NCBI RefSeq assembly: GCF_000829435.1
Contig: NZ_JXRP01000009.1
Coordinates: 496,001-560,000, forward strand
Length of the DNA stretch: 64,000 nt
Reading direction: 5' to 3'
From: Jeotgalibacillus soli
GTDB lineage: Bacteria; Bacillota; Bacilli; Bacillales; Jeotgalibacillaceae
The position numbers and the translations under genes are program-made. Under the pieces are notes generated by a model. That model searched no databases. It was given only the letters and a program-made list of their open reading frames with translations, and was not told the DNA's origin. Positions 45,104-53,865 of the stretch are shown piece by piece; positions within the stretch are counted from its first letter, which is position 1, and every line of letters starts with the position of its first letter.

Positions 45104-46297
45104 TCATAATAAATGTGAAAATGCACGTGCTAAGTATTCTTTCCCGTATTCAGCTAGAGATTTAGGCCGAAGATGCTCTCTGTTCAATAAAATAGACCGC
45201 TCTAGATCCTCTTGAATGCTTTTGTCCAACTGCTCAATAATGACCGGATCTTCTATGAGTACATTGATCTCATCGTTAATAAGCAGGCTGCGCCGATCAA
45301 AGTTGGTCGTGCCAATGTCACAAAGACGGCGGTCAATCATATAGGCCTTAGCGTGGTAAAACCCATGCTCCAGCTGATAAACAGAAGCCCCATGGTCAAT
45401 TAATTGGCGCAAATAACGATAGGAGGCCGGCTTCACAAACGGATGGTCAGGTGTACCAGGCACAAGCAGTGTTAAACTAATTCCTTCTTCCAAACGACGA
45501 AGCAAACAAGAAAATAAAGAGTTTGTCGGGATGAAATAAGGTGACCCGATAAAGATTGAATGCTCCGCTTTATCAAATAAATCGATCATAAAATCTTCAA
45601 GCTTTACTGATGATGAAGGAACAATGCGATGACGAGTTTCTCCAACTGGATACGAAGGACTGGCGGCTTCTAACGGGGATGTATTCTTCACATCCCGCTT
45701 CCAATCCACTTCAAATTCTTTCAGCGCATCCTGAACACTTTCACCAATTATACGGAGGTGATAGTCTCTCCATGGTGTGAGAACAGGATGAAGATGTACA
45801 TATTCTCGACCGATATTAAACCCGCCAATATAGGCGATTGATCCATCAATTACAGCAATTTTACGATGGTTGCGTCGCTGTAAATTGAAAAAAGAACCGC
45901 GAAAGATCAGCGGTCTGCTCATCGCTATAGCAATGCCTTCATTTTGCAAAGGCTTTATCCATTTTTTCATTTTGCGGCTACCTAATGCGTCCATCATTAA
46001 TCGCACCTGAACACCGTTTTTCGCCTTGTGCTTTAGCAGCTCCAAAAGCTTGCGTCCTACATCATCAGGCTCTACGATATAAAACAAAATACAGATCGAA
46101 GAGGAGGCCTTTTCACAATCTTCTTGCAGCACCTTCATCCAATCCATCCCATCATCATAAAATTGAATATTTCCATGACGAATTGGGTACATAGAGGGGT
46201 GGCATTTTTTATTGATAGAAGAGAGTCCAATCAGCCAGTCTAGACGAAGCCAAAGCGCAAGTAAAAATAAAATTCCGGCCATCACCATTATTTCCAT
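45104..46297 (-). CDS. ywjE: cardiolipin synthase (phospholipase D family), YwjE-like
   Basis: 397 residues. One N-terminal membrane helix, then two HKD motifs: NHRKIAVIDG and, near the C-terminus, YHAKAYMIDR; each is followed by GGFN or GTTNFD. It condenses phosphatidylglycerol to cardiolipin at the membrane. I use the ATG with GGGGGG upstream; a longer open frame begins 58 codons earlier but overlaps the divergent fadF promoter. In B. subtilis ywjE is likewise divergent from ywjF. Confidence 0.88.
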   Translation of the reverse strand: MEIMVMAGILFLLALWLRLDWLIGLSSINKKCHPSMYPIRHGNIQFYDDGMDWMKVLQEDCEKASSSICILFYIVEPDDVGRKLLELLKHKAKNGVQVRLMMDALGSRKMKKWIKPLQNEGIAIAMSRPLIFRGSFFNLQRRNHRKIAVIDGSIAYIGGFNIGREYVHLHPVLTPWRDYHLRIIGESVQDALKEFEVDWKRDVKNTSPLEAASPSYPVGETRHRIVPSSSVKLEDFMIDLFDKAEHSIFIGSPYFIPTNSLFSCLLRRLEEGISLTLLVPGTPDHPFVKPASYRYLRQLIDHGASVYQLEHGFYHAKAYMIDRRLCDIGTTNFDRRSLLINDEINVLIEDPVIIEQLDKSIQEDLERSILLNREHLRPKSLAEYGKEYLARAFSHLL

Positions 46298-46382
46298 CCA
46301 AATCCCCCCTCTGTCAGTTCCTCTAGTATGTCCATTCTTATAAAATCCATTGGATAAAGTGACGAAAATCCATGAAAAACGA

Positions 46383-46410
46383 TTGACTGAATGCTCATTC
46401 ATTATATAAT
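46383..46410 (+). promoter_or_regulatory. fadF promoter with TGAATG-CT-CATTCA dyad
   Basis: TTGACT (46383-46388), 16 bases, TATAAT (46405-46410). A perfect 14-bp dyad TGAATGCTCATTCA fills 46388-46401, between the two promoter boxes, so a bound repressor would block initiation. It resembles the FadR half-site but with shorter spacing. A related dyad precedes the thiolase gene. Confidence 0.7.
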
Positions 46411-46473
46411 GGAGGTAGGAATTCAGAATATTTCTTGTTTTAACGACAACAAAGGAGGAGGAGTGCAACAATC

Positions 46474-48585
46474 ATGGGGAACACATTACTGATAATCAAC
46501 TGGATTGCGTTCTTTCTTGTAACCGCTTACGCAATATGGTTGTTTGGCTATTTAATTAAAACGCGTATGGATTTTATCAAGCTTGGAAAAAAGACTGAGT
46601 TTGATAACAACGTAAAAGAGCGAATGAAAAAAATTATGGTCCAAGTATTTGGACAAAAGAAGCTGCTGAAGGATAAAAAAAGCGGTATGATTCACGTAAT
46701 GTTCTTTTATGGTTTTCTTCTCGTTCAATTGGGGGCAATTGATTTTATTTACAAGGGATTAGTGCCGGGAGCGCATTTGCCGCTGGGTCCGTTGTATCCA
46801 ATCTTTACCTTCTTCCAAGAGATCGTTACATTGGTCATTTTAGCAGCGGTAGTATGGGCCTTTCATAGAAGATATGTCGAAAAGCTTGTTCGTTTAAAGC
46901 GAGGATTTAAATCCGGCTTAGTGCTTATTTTTATTGGTGGGCTCATGCTTTCCGTGCTGGTGGGAAATGGTGCAGGACTCGTTTGGTTTAACCATGATCT
47001 GACATTATCGGAACCAGTGGCCTCTGCCGTCGCGTTTGCAACAGGATGGATGGGTGAAACCGCAGCGGTAGCTCTATTTTATTTAGCCTGGTGGGCACAC
47101 TTGCTGTTCTTGCTTGCATTTTTAGTGTATGTGCCGCAGTCGAAGCACGCGCATTTGATTGCAGGACCGGTAAATGTTTATTTTAATCGAATCGACAATC
47201 CTGGCAAGCTGCGCAAAATTAATTTCGAAGATGAAACACAAGAATCATTTGGAGTCGGCAAAATTCAGGATTTCACACAGCTTCAGCTAATTGATCTATA
47301 TGCCTGCGTAGAATGCGGGCGTTGTACGAATATGTGTCCCGCCACGGGAACGGGCAAAATGCTTTCACCGATGGATCTGATTACGAAGCTTCGTGATCAT
47401 TTAACCTTTACAGGAGCAGCAGTCACTTCTCAAAGTCCTTGGGTGCCCGTTCCTGCATTTTCAAATGCAAAAGGGAATCAGATTGCGGCTGCGGCCATGA
47501 ATGGCGGACAGGAAGCAGCGATTGATATGTATCATCCAAGCTTAATCGGCGATGTGATCACAGAAGAAGAGATTTGGGCATGTACAACATGCCGCAACTG
47601 TGAAGACCAATGTCCGGTTATGAATGAGCACGTAGATAAAATTATCGACCTTCGCCGTTATCTAGTTTTGACAGAAGGGAAAATGGAGCCGGATGCACAG
47701 CGTGCAATGCAAAACATTGAGCGTCAAGGAAATCCTTGGGGACTAAACCGAAAGGAACGTGAAAACTGGCGTGAAGCGCGCGAGGATGTGGTCGTACCGA
47801 CGGTTAAAGAAATGAACAAAGCTGGAGAAGAGTTTGAATACTTGTTCTGGGTAGGCTCAATGGGTTCATTTGATAACCGCAGTCAAAAGATCGCACTATC
47901 CTTTGCCAAGCTCATGAATGAAGCGGGCGTTAAATTCGCGATTCTTGGCAATAAAGAGAAAAATTCTGGGGATACGCCAAGACGACTGGGAAATGAATTT
48001 TTATTCCAGGAGCTTGCGACTCAAAATATAGCCGAGTTTGAAAAGAACGGCGTGAAGAAAATCATTACGATTGATCCTCATGCATACAATATCTTTAAAA
48101 ATGAGTATCCTGACTTCGGGTTAAAAGCTGAAGTTTACCATCATACAGAAATTCTGGCGATGCTTTTAGAAAAAGGACGATTAAATCCGATGCATGAAGT
48201 AAATGAGAAGATTACCTTCCATGATTCATGCTATCTAGGGAGATACAATGAAGTGTATGATCCGCCGCGTGAAATCCTCAAATCAATTCCGGGTGTTACG
48301 CTTATTGAAATGGAGCGTAATCGTGAAAACGGTATGTGCTGTGGAGCTGGAGGAGGATTAATGTGGATGGAAGAGGATAAAGGCCACCGCGTCAACGTAG
48401 CGAGAACAGAACAGGCGCTTGCTGTCGGCCCTTCTGTCATTAGCTCAGGCTGTCCATACTGTCTGACCATGCTATCCGATGGAACAAAAGCAAAAGAGGT
48501 TGAAGAAACGGTGGGCACATATGATGTCGCAGAGCTTCTTGAACTTAGCGTGATCGGCAAGGCGAGAGAGCAAGTAATCGCATAA
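46474..48585 (+). CDS. fadF: FadF/YwjF iron-sulfur oxidoreductase
   Basis: 703 residues. N-terminal membrane domain (about 1-240, five to six helices), then two 4Fe-4S clusters with CVECGRCTNMCP and CTTCRNCEDQCP (about residues 280-390), and two CCG domains with HDSCYLGRYNEVYD, MCCGAGGG and SGCPYC. This is the heterodisulfide-reductase-like protein of fatty-acid degradation; with ETF it may pass electrons from acyl-CoA dehydrogenases to quinone (inference). AAAGGAGGAG precedes the ATG. Own promoter and terminator. Confidence 0.9.
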   Translation: MGNTLLIINWIAFFLVTAYAIWLFGYLIKTRMDFIKLGKKTEFDNNVKERMKKIMVQVFGQKKLLKDKKSGMIHVMFFYGFLLVQLGAIDFIYKGLVPGAHLPLGPLYPIFTFFQEIVTLVILAAVVWAFHRRYVEKLVRLKRGFKSGLVLIFIGGLMLSVLVGNGAGLVWFNHDLTLSEPVASAVAFATGWMGETAAVALFYLAWWAHLLFLLAFLVYVPQSKHAHLIAGPVNVYFNRIDNPGKLRKINFEDETQESFGVGKIQDFTQLQLIDLYACVECGRCTNMCPATGTGKMLSPMDLITKLRDHLTFTGAAVTSQSPWVPVPAFSNAKGNQIAAAAMNGGQEAAIDMYHPSLIGDVITEEEIWACTTCRNCEDQCPVMNEHVDKIIDLRRYLVLTEGKMEPDAQRAMQNIERQGNPWGLNRKERENWREAREDVVVPTVKEMNKAGEEFEYLFWVGSMGSFDNRSQKIALSFAKLMNEAGVKFAILGNKEKNSGDTPRRLGNEFLFQELATQNIAEFEKNGVKKIITIDPHAYNIFKNEYPDFGLKAEVYHHTEILAMLLEKGRLNPMHEVNEKITFHDSCYLGRYNEVYDPPREILKSIPGVTLIEMERNRENGMCCGAGGGLMWMEEDKGHRVNVARTEQALAVGPSVISSGCPYCLTMLSDGTKAKEVEETVGTYDVAELLELSVIGKAREQVIA

Positions 48586-48596
48586 AAAAGCACTAT

Positions 48597-48637
48597 GGGG
48601 TTAAGCAGATTCGTAAATAAAATTCTGCTTAACCCCC
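48597..48637 (+). terminator. inverted repeat after fadF
   Basis: GGGGTTAAGCAGA/TCTGCTTAACCCC, long stem, but followed by CCTTG rather than a T-run; weak as an intrinsic terminator. Confidence 0.6.
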
Positions 48638-48727
48638 TTGTCGCATATTTGTGTAATCGCTTACAATGGAAATGACAGGGACTTCTCTTGTCCCTTTTCT
48701 ATTGGAAAGCCATTGAGCGAGCGTTCA
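48638..48727 (+). promoter_or_regulatory. acyl-CoA operon promoter, cre-like site and dyad
   Basis: TTGTCG (48638-48643), 18 bases, TACAAT (48662-48667). TGTAATCGCTTACA at 48652-48665 is a cre-like palindrome over the -10. GGGAC/GTCCC with Ts at 48679-48698 forms a small hairpin. TGAGCGAGCGTTCA at 48714-48727 matches the fadF dyad in pattern (TGA-N2-G...C-N-TTCA). Confidence 0.6.
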
Positions 48728-48776
48728 GTCGGATAGCATTCGAACGAATAAATAACAACAAAGGGGAGAGAGTATC

Positions 48777-49958
48777 TTGGTTAAAACAGTCATTATAAAT
48801 GGGGCGCGCACACCTTTTGGGAAATTTGGAGGGGCTTTATCGTCGTTTACTGCTGCAGACCTTGGGGGCTTTGCTATTAAGGAGGCCATAACACGTGCGA
48901 ACATTCAGGCAGAGGATATTGATGAAGTCATTATGGGGACAGTTCTTCAAGGGGGGCAGGGACAAATCCCTTCCAGGCAAGCAGCTAGAAAAGCCGGGAT
49001 ACCATGGGAGGTAAAGACGGAAACCATTAATAAAGTCTGTGCTTCAGGCATGAGAAGCGTCACATTGGGAGATCAGCTTATTCGATTAGGAGATGAATCC
49101 GTCATCATCGCTGGAGGAATGGAATCCATGTCCAACGCACCCTATTTTATAGACAAAGCACGCTCAGGTCTTCGAATGGGAGATGCGGTGATTAAAGACA
49201 TGATGGTTCATGATGGGCTGACCTGCTGCTTTGAGGGCGTGCATATGGGGACTTACGGCAATTCAACGGCAGAGGAGTTTTCATTAACGAGAGAAGCACA
49301 GGACAAATGGGCATATAGAAGTCACCAGTATGCGGTAAAAGCGATGGAAGAAGAGAAATTGAAGGAAGAGATTGTCGCGGTCGAAGTGCCGCAGCGCAAA
49401 AAAGATCCGATCATCGTGGAACAGGATGAAGCACCGCGCAAGGATACATCTGTTGAAAAGCTTTCTGTATTGCATCCAGCATTTGATAAAGACGGCACGA
49501 TTACAGCAGGGAATGCACCTGGAGTTAACGACGGCGCATGCGCAATGGTGCTGATGAGTGACGAACGGGCAGAGCAAGAGGGACGCACGCCACTCGCTAC
49601 CATCCTTGCACACGCAGAAGTGGCGACAGAAGCAAAGGACTTCCCGCAAACGCCGGGATTAGTGATTAACAAGCTATTAAATAAAACGGGGAAATCGCTT
49701 GAAGAGATCGACCTTTTTGAAATCAATGAAGCCTTCTCAGCTGTGGCACTTGCGAGCTCCAAAATTGCGAATCTGGATGAGTCCAAGGTGAATGTCAACG
49801 GGGGAGCAGTTGCGTTAGGCCACCCGATTGGAGCGAGCGGTGCACGAATCATTTTAACCCTTGCTTATGAGTTGAAGCGTCGAGGCGGAGGGATTGGGAT
49901 TGCAGCCATTTGCAGCGGAACGGGTCAAGGGGATGCGGTCATGATCGAAGTAAAATAG
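48777..49958 (+). CDS. acetyl-CoA acetyltransferase (thiolase)
   Basis: 393 residues from TTG, with AAAGGGGAGAG upstream. Active-site Cys in INKVCASGMRSV, His in GGAVALGHPIGASGARI and second Cys in ICSGTGQGDAV. It cleaves acetoacetyl-CoA to two acetyl-CoA, or works in reverse (MmgA/ThlA type). First gene of an operon with hbd, two acyl-CoA dehydrogenases, tetR and icmF. Confidence 0.93.
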   Translation: MVKTVIINGARTPFGKFGGALSSFTAADLGGFAIKEAITRANIQAEDIDEVIMGTVLQGGQGQIPSRQAARKAGIPWEVKTETINKVCASGMRSVTLGDQLIRLGDESVIIAGGMESMSNAPYFIDKARSGLRMGDAVIKDMMVHDGLTCCFEGVHMGTYGNSTAEEFSLTREAQDKWAYRSHQYAVKAMEEEKLKEEIVAVEVPQRKKDPIIVEQDEAPRKDTSVEKLSVLHPAFDKDGTITAGNAPGVNDGACAMVLMSDERAEQEGRTPLATILAHAEVATEAKDFPQTPGLVINKLLNKTGKSLEEIDLFEINEAFSAVALASSKIANLDESKVNVNGGAVALGHPIGASGARIILTLAYELKRRGGGIGIAAICSGTGQGDAVMIEVK

Positions 49959-49978
49959 CGAAACCGGGAGGGAAAGCA

Positions 49979-50830
49979 ATGAAGATACAAAAGGTGATGG
50001 TCATTGGAGCAGGACAAATGGGCGGCGGTATTGCCCAGATCTGTGCACAGGCAGGCTATGATGTACTGCTGAATGATCTGCAGGAAGATTCACTTGACCG
50101 GGGACTCACAGTAATGGAAAAAAACCTCTCTCGTCAGGTGGGAAAAGGAAAATTAACAACTGAAGAAAAAGAAGCTGCTTTAAATAGGATCATCCGCTCT
50201 ACCAATCTTGACGATGCATCAGGTGCAGACATAGTTATAGAAGCAGCAGTAGAAAATATGACGGTCAAAACAGAGATTTTTAAAAAGCTTGATAAATTTG
50301 CACCCGCTCATGCTATTTTGGCAACCAACACATCATCACTGCCGATCACTGAGATTGCAGCCGCGACAAAACGCCCTGAAAAAGTGATTGGCATGCACTT
50401 TATGAACCCGGTTCCCGTGATGAAACTGGTAGAAATTATTCGCGGGCTCGCCACAACGAACGAGGTCTATACAAGAGTCGAAGAAATGACAAAATCGTTG
50501 AATAAGACACCGGTTGAAGTGAATGATTTTCCAGGCTTCGTATCCAATCGAGTCCTGATGCCCATGATCAATGAGGCCATTTATACGCTTTTTGAGGGCG
50601 TAGCATCCAAAGAAGCGATAGACGATGTAATGAAGCTCGGTATGAACCATCCACTGGGGCCTCTTGAGCTCGCTGATTTTATCGGACTTGATACATGTTT
50701 GTCCATTATGGAAATTTTGCATGAAGGCTTTGGTGACAGCAAATACCGTCCGTGTCCATTGCTGAGGAAATATGTAAAAGCAGGCTGGCTTGGGAAGAAG
50801 ACTGGACGGGGCTTCTACATATACGAATAA
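49979..50830 (+). CDS. 3-hydroxybutyryl-CoA dehydrogenase
   Basis: 283 residues. NAD(P)-binding VIGAGQMGGGIAQICAQAGYDV, catalytic His in GMHFMNPVPVMKLVE, and C-terminal domain with GVASKEAIDDVMKLGMNHPLGPLELADFIGLD. Hbd/MmgB type, oxidising 3-hydroxybutyryl-CoA. AGGGAGGG before the ATG; 20 bases after the thiolase gene. Confidence 0.94.
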   Translation: MKIQKVMVIGAGQMGGGIAQICAQAGYDVLLNDLQEDSLDRGLTVMEKNLSRQVGKGKLTTEEKEAALNRIIRSTNLDDASGADIVIEAAVENMTVKTEIFKKLDKFAPAHAILATNTSSLPITEIAAATKRPEKVIGMHFMNPVPVMKLVEIIRGLATTNEVYTRVEEMTKSLNKTPVEVNDFPGFVSNRVLMPMINEAIYTLFEGVASKEAIDDVMKLGMNHPLGPLELADFIGLDTCLSIMEILHEGFGDSKYRPCPLLRKYVKAGWLGKKTGRGFYIYE

Positions 50831-50851
50831 CAACCTTGGGGGGAGCATCAG

Positions 50852-51988
50852 ATGGAATTACGCTTCACGGAAGAACAAGAAATGATGAGAAAAATGGTCC
50901 GTGACTTTGCGAAAGAAGAAGTGGCTCCCTTTATTGAACGAATGGAACAGGGAGAGTTCCCTCGGGAAATCATTCGAAAAATGGCTGCTCACGGTCTTCT
51001 TGGGATCTCGGTACCGGAGAAATACGGCGGATCAGAAATGGATTATACCTCCTATATCATTGCTGTGCATGAACTATCGAAGGTGAGTGCGGTGATCGGG
51101 GTGATCTTGTCGGTTCACACCTCGGTTGGGACGAACCCGATTCTTTATTTTGGTACGGAAGAGCAAAAACAGCGCTATGTCACGAAGCTTGCGAAGGGTG
51201 AATACCTGGGGGCTTTTTGTCTGACGGAACCAGGAGCAGGATCAGATGCGGCCAGCATGAAAAGCCGTGCGGTAAAAAAGGGAGACTATTACATTCTCAA
51301 CGGCTCGAAGATGTTTATTACAAATGGAGGAGAAGCGGATACGTATATTGTTTTTGCTTCTACTAACCCAACTGCCGGTACGAGGGGGGTTTCCGCTTTT
51401 ATTGTGGAAAAAGGCACTCAAGGTCTCGTGATCGGAAAAGACGAAGAAAAAATGGGCTTGCACGGTTCTAGAACGGTTCAGCTAACCTTTGACAATATGA
51501 AGATTCCGACAGAAAACCTGCTTGGAAAAGAGGGAGAAGGCTTTAAAATTGCCCTCGCCAATCTAGACACAGGACGCATCGGCATTGCTGCTCAATCGCT
51601 TGGCATTGCTGAAGCAGCATATGAATATGCGGTTGGCTATGCGAAAGAACGCACGCAGTTTGGAAAGCCTATTTCCATGCAGCAGGGAATCGGTTTTAAG
51701 ATTGCCGATATGGCAACAGCAGCAGAAGCGGCGCGTCTTTTAGTCTATCAAGCTGCTTATTTGCATTCACAAGGAACGCCTTGCGGAAAGGAAGCATCCA
51801 TGGCGAAGCTCTTTGCTTCTACTGCTGCCATGAACAATGCCATTGAAGCCGTTCAAGTTTTTGGAGGAAATGGCTACACAGAAGACTATCCAGTCGAACG
51901 CTTATTCCGTGATGCGAAAATATGTGAAATTTATGAAGGAACAAGTGAAATTCAGCGAATTGTTATTAGTAAGCATGTAACGCGTTAA
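50852..51988 (+). CDS. acyl-CoA dehydrogenase 1
   Basis: 378 residues. Conserved [15 protein letters not shown] (flavin site), [36 protein letters not shown] with the catalytic Glu in YEGT. Short-chain acyl-CoA type (AcdA/MmgC). A GGGGGGAG site precedes the ATG. It shares the whole architecture with the next gene but is only moderately similar, so they probably differ in substrate. Confidence 0.93.
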   Translation: MELRFTEEQEMMRKMVRDFAKEEVAPFIERMEQGEFPREIIRKMAAHGLLGISVPEKYGGSEMDYTSYIIAVHELSKVSAVIGVILSVHTSVGTNPILYFGTEEQKQRYVTKLAKGEYLGAFCLTEPGAGSDAASMKSRAVKKGDYYILNGSKMFITNGGEADTYIVFASTNPTAGTRGVSAFIVEKGTQGLVIGKDEEKMGLHGSRTVQLTFDNMKIPTENLLGKEGEGFKIALANLDTGRIGIAAQSLGIAEAAYEYAVGYAKERTQFGKPISMQQGIGFKIADMATAAEAARLLVYQAAYLHSQGTPCGKEASMAKLFASTAAMNNAIEAVQVFGGNGYTEDYPVERLFRDAKICEIYEGTSEIQRIVISKHVTR

Positions 51989-52044
51989 TTCAAGGTCAAC
52001 GACACGATTACAAATTTTTTGGAATGAGATACGGGGGAATAAAA

Positions 52045-53184
52045 ATGAATTTTCAACTGACAGAAGAGCATGAAATGATTCGGAAAATGGTCCGTGATTT
52101 TGCAGAAAAAGAAGTGGCGCCGACTGCGGCAGAGAGAGATGAAGAGGAGCGCTTTGATCGCGGGATTTTCACGAAAATGGCGGAGCTGGGATTGGCCGGA
52201 ATTCCCTGGCCGGAAGAATACGGGGGAATCGGCAGTGATTATTTAGCGTATGTTATCGCAGTGGAGGAGTTATCACGTGTATGTGCTTCAACAGGAGTTA
52301 CGCTCTCAGCACATTTATCATTGGCCAGCTGGCCTATTTATAAATTTGGATCAGAAGAGCAAAAGCAGCACTATCTTCGTGCGCTGGCTCAGGGTGAAAT
52401 GCTTGGGGCATATGGTCTGTCAGAACCGGGCGCAGGATCTGACGTATCTTCCATGAAAACACGTGCGGTGAAAAAGGATGACCACTATTTATTGAATGGA
52501 TCCAAGGTGTGGATTACAAATGGCGGCGCTGCTGATTTGTACATTATTTTTGCAGTGACAGATGCCGAGCAGGGGACGCGAGGAATCAGCGCGTTCATTG
52601 TTGAAAAGGGCTGGGATGGCTTTTCCGTCGGGAAGAAAGAGAAAAAGCTTGGGATACGCTCATCCCCAACTACAGAATTAATCTTTGAAAATGTCAAAGT
52701 CCCGCTTAAAAATCTTCTCGGAGAAGAAGGACAGGGCTTTAAAATTGCCATGATGACCCTGGACGGCGGACGCAACGGAATTGCAGCGCAAGCAGTTGGA
52801 ATTGCACAAGGAGCAATGGATGCAGCAATTGAATATGCAAAGGGAAGAGAGCAGTTCGGGAAAACGATCTTAGCGAATCAAGGTGTGTCCTTTAAAATTG
52901 CGGACATGGCGACGGGCATTGAAGCTTCTCGTCTATTAACCTATCAGGCTGCATGGCTTGAATCAGAAGGACTTCCATATGGAAAAGAATCTGCCATGTC
53001 AAAGCTGCTTGCGGGGGACACGGCGATGAAGGTTACAGTAGAGGCGGTTCAAATTTTTGGCGGATACGGATATACGAAGGATTATCCGGTGGAGCGTTTT
53101 ATGCGTGATGCAAAAATCACGCAGATTTACGAAGGAACACAGGAAATTCAGCGCCTGGTCATTGGTAGAATGGTCACGAAGTAA
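52045..53184 (+). CDS. acyl-CoA dehydrogenase 2
   Basis: 379 residues with [15 protein letters not shown] and [36 protein letters not shown]. Same family as the preceding gene; the pair suggests separate handling of straight and branched short acyl-CoAs such as butyryl-CoA and isobutyryl-CoA (inference). The start with GGGGGAA at good spacing was chosen over an in-frame ATG seven codons upstream. Confidence 0.93.
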   Translation: MNFQLTEEHEMIRKMVRDFAEKEVAPTAAERDEEERFDRGIFTKMAELGLAGIPWPEEYGGIGSDYLAYVIAVEELSRVCASTGVTLSAHLSLASWPIYKFGSEEQKQHYLRALAQGEMLGAYGLSEPGAGSDVSSMKTRAVKKDDHYLLNGSKVWITNGGAADLYIIFAVTDAEQGTRGISAFIVEKGWDGFSVGKKEKKLGIRSSPTTELIFENVKVPLKNLLGEEGQGFKIAMMTLDGGRNGIAAQAVGIAQGAMDAAIEYAKGREQFGKTILANQGVSFKIADMATGIEASRLLTYQAAWLESEGLPYGKESAMSKLLAGDTAMKVTVEAVQIFGGYGYTKDYPVERFMRDAKITQIYEGTQEIQRLVIGRMVTK

Positions 53185-53208
53185 GCAATCTTAATTGGAA
53201 GGCGGCTG

Positions 53209-53850
53209 ATGCATTTGGACAAACGGCGAGAGGTCCAATCGTCAGTAAAGGATGAACGATTGGTTGAAATGCGTCGAGATCAAATGATTCGTGGAGCTGT
53301 GTCGCTTTTTAAACAAAAGGGATTCCACCGGACGACGACAAGAGAGATCGCTCGAGCCTCGGGATTCAGCATCGGCACACTTTATGAATACATTCGTACA
53401 AAGGAAGATGTGCTTTATTTAGTTTGCGACCGGATTTATGACGAGGTTCGCGGCCAGCTTCAGGGAGTGGACTTAAGCGGAGGAGCTATTCACAACCTGA
53501 CTGTTGGGATTGCTCACTATTTCAAGGTCGTGGATGAAATGCAGGATGAGGTACTGGTGATGTATCAGGAAGCAAAATCCTTATCTAAGGATGCACTGCC
53601 GTATGTGCTGAAAAAAGAGCTTGAGATGGTTAAAATGTTTGAAACACTAATCTGTCAATGTGTGGAACAAGGGGAGCTTCACATGGACGAAAGTCAAATT
53701 CACCTTCTCGCACAAAATATTTTTGTGCAGGGACAAATGTGGGGATTTAGACGATGGGCTTTGCAGAAAACGTATACGATTGATGAATATATTGTGCGGC
53801 AAACGGAATTGCTGTTCCAGGGAATAAAGGGATATTATACGGTCAAATAA
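53209..53850 (+). CDS. TetR/AcrR-family regulator
   Basis: 213 residues. Helix-turn-helix at about 40-62, TTREIARASGFSIGTLYEYI, after a basic N-terminus; the C-terminal ligand domain resembles FadR/YsiA-type acyl-CoA sensors. As part of the acyl-CoA operon it is the natural candidate to bind the dyads at 46388 and 48714, and its ligand may be an acyl-CoA. This is inference from context. Confidence 0.88.
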   Translation: MHLDKRREVQSSVKDERLVEMRRDQMIRGAVSLFKQKGFHRTTTREIARASGFSIGTLYEYIRTKEDVLYLVCDRIYDEVRGQLQGVDLSGGAIHNLTVGIAHYFKVVDEMQDEVLVMYQEAKSLSKDALPYVLKKELEMVKMFETLICQCVEQGELHMDESQIHLLAQNIFVQGQMWGFRRWALQKTYTIDEYIVRQTELLFQGIKGYYTVK

Positions 53851-53865
53851 AAGGGGGAATAAAAA

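Noticed and set aside
46388-46401. Classical Bacillus FadR box
   Set aside because: The half-sites agree, but the spacer is two bases rather than six, so I describe it only as a FadR-like dyad.
46298-46471. 58-codon N-terminal extension of the cardiolipin synthase
   Set aside because: It would run across the fadF promoter and has no family support; the internal ATG has a G-rich site and starts at the membrane helix.
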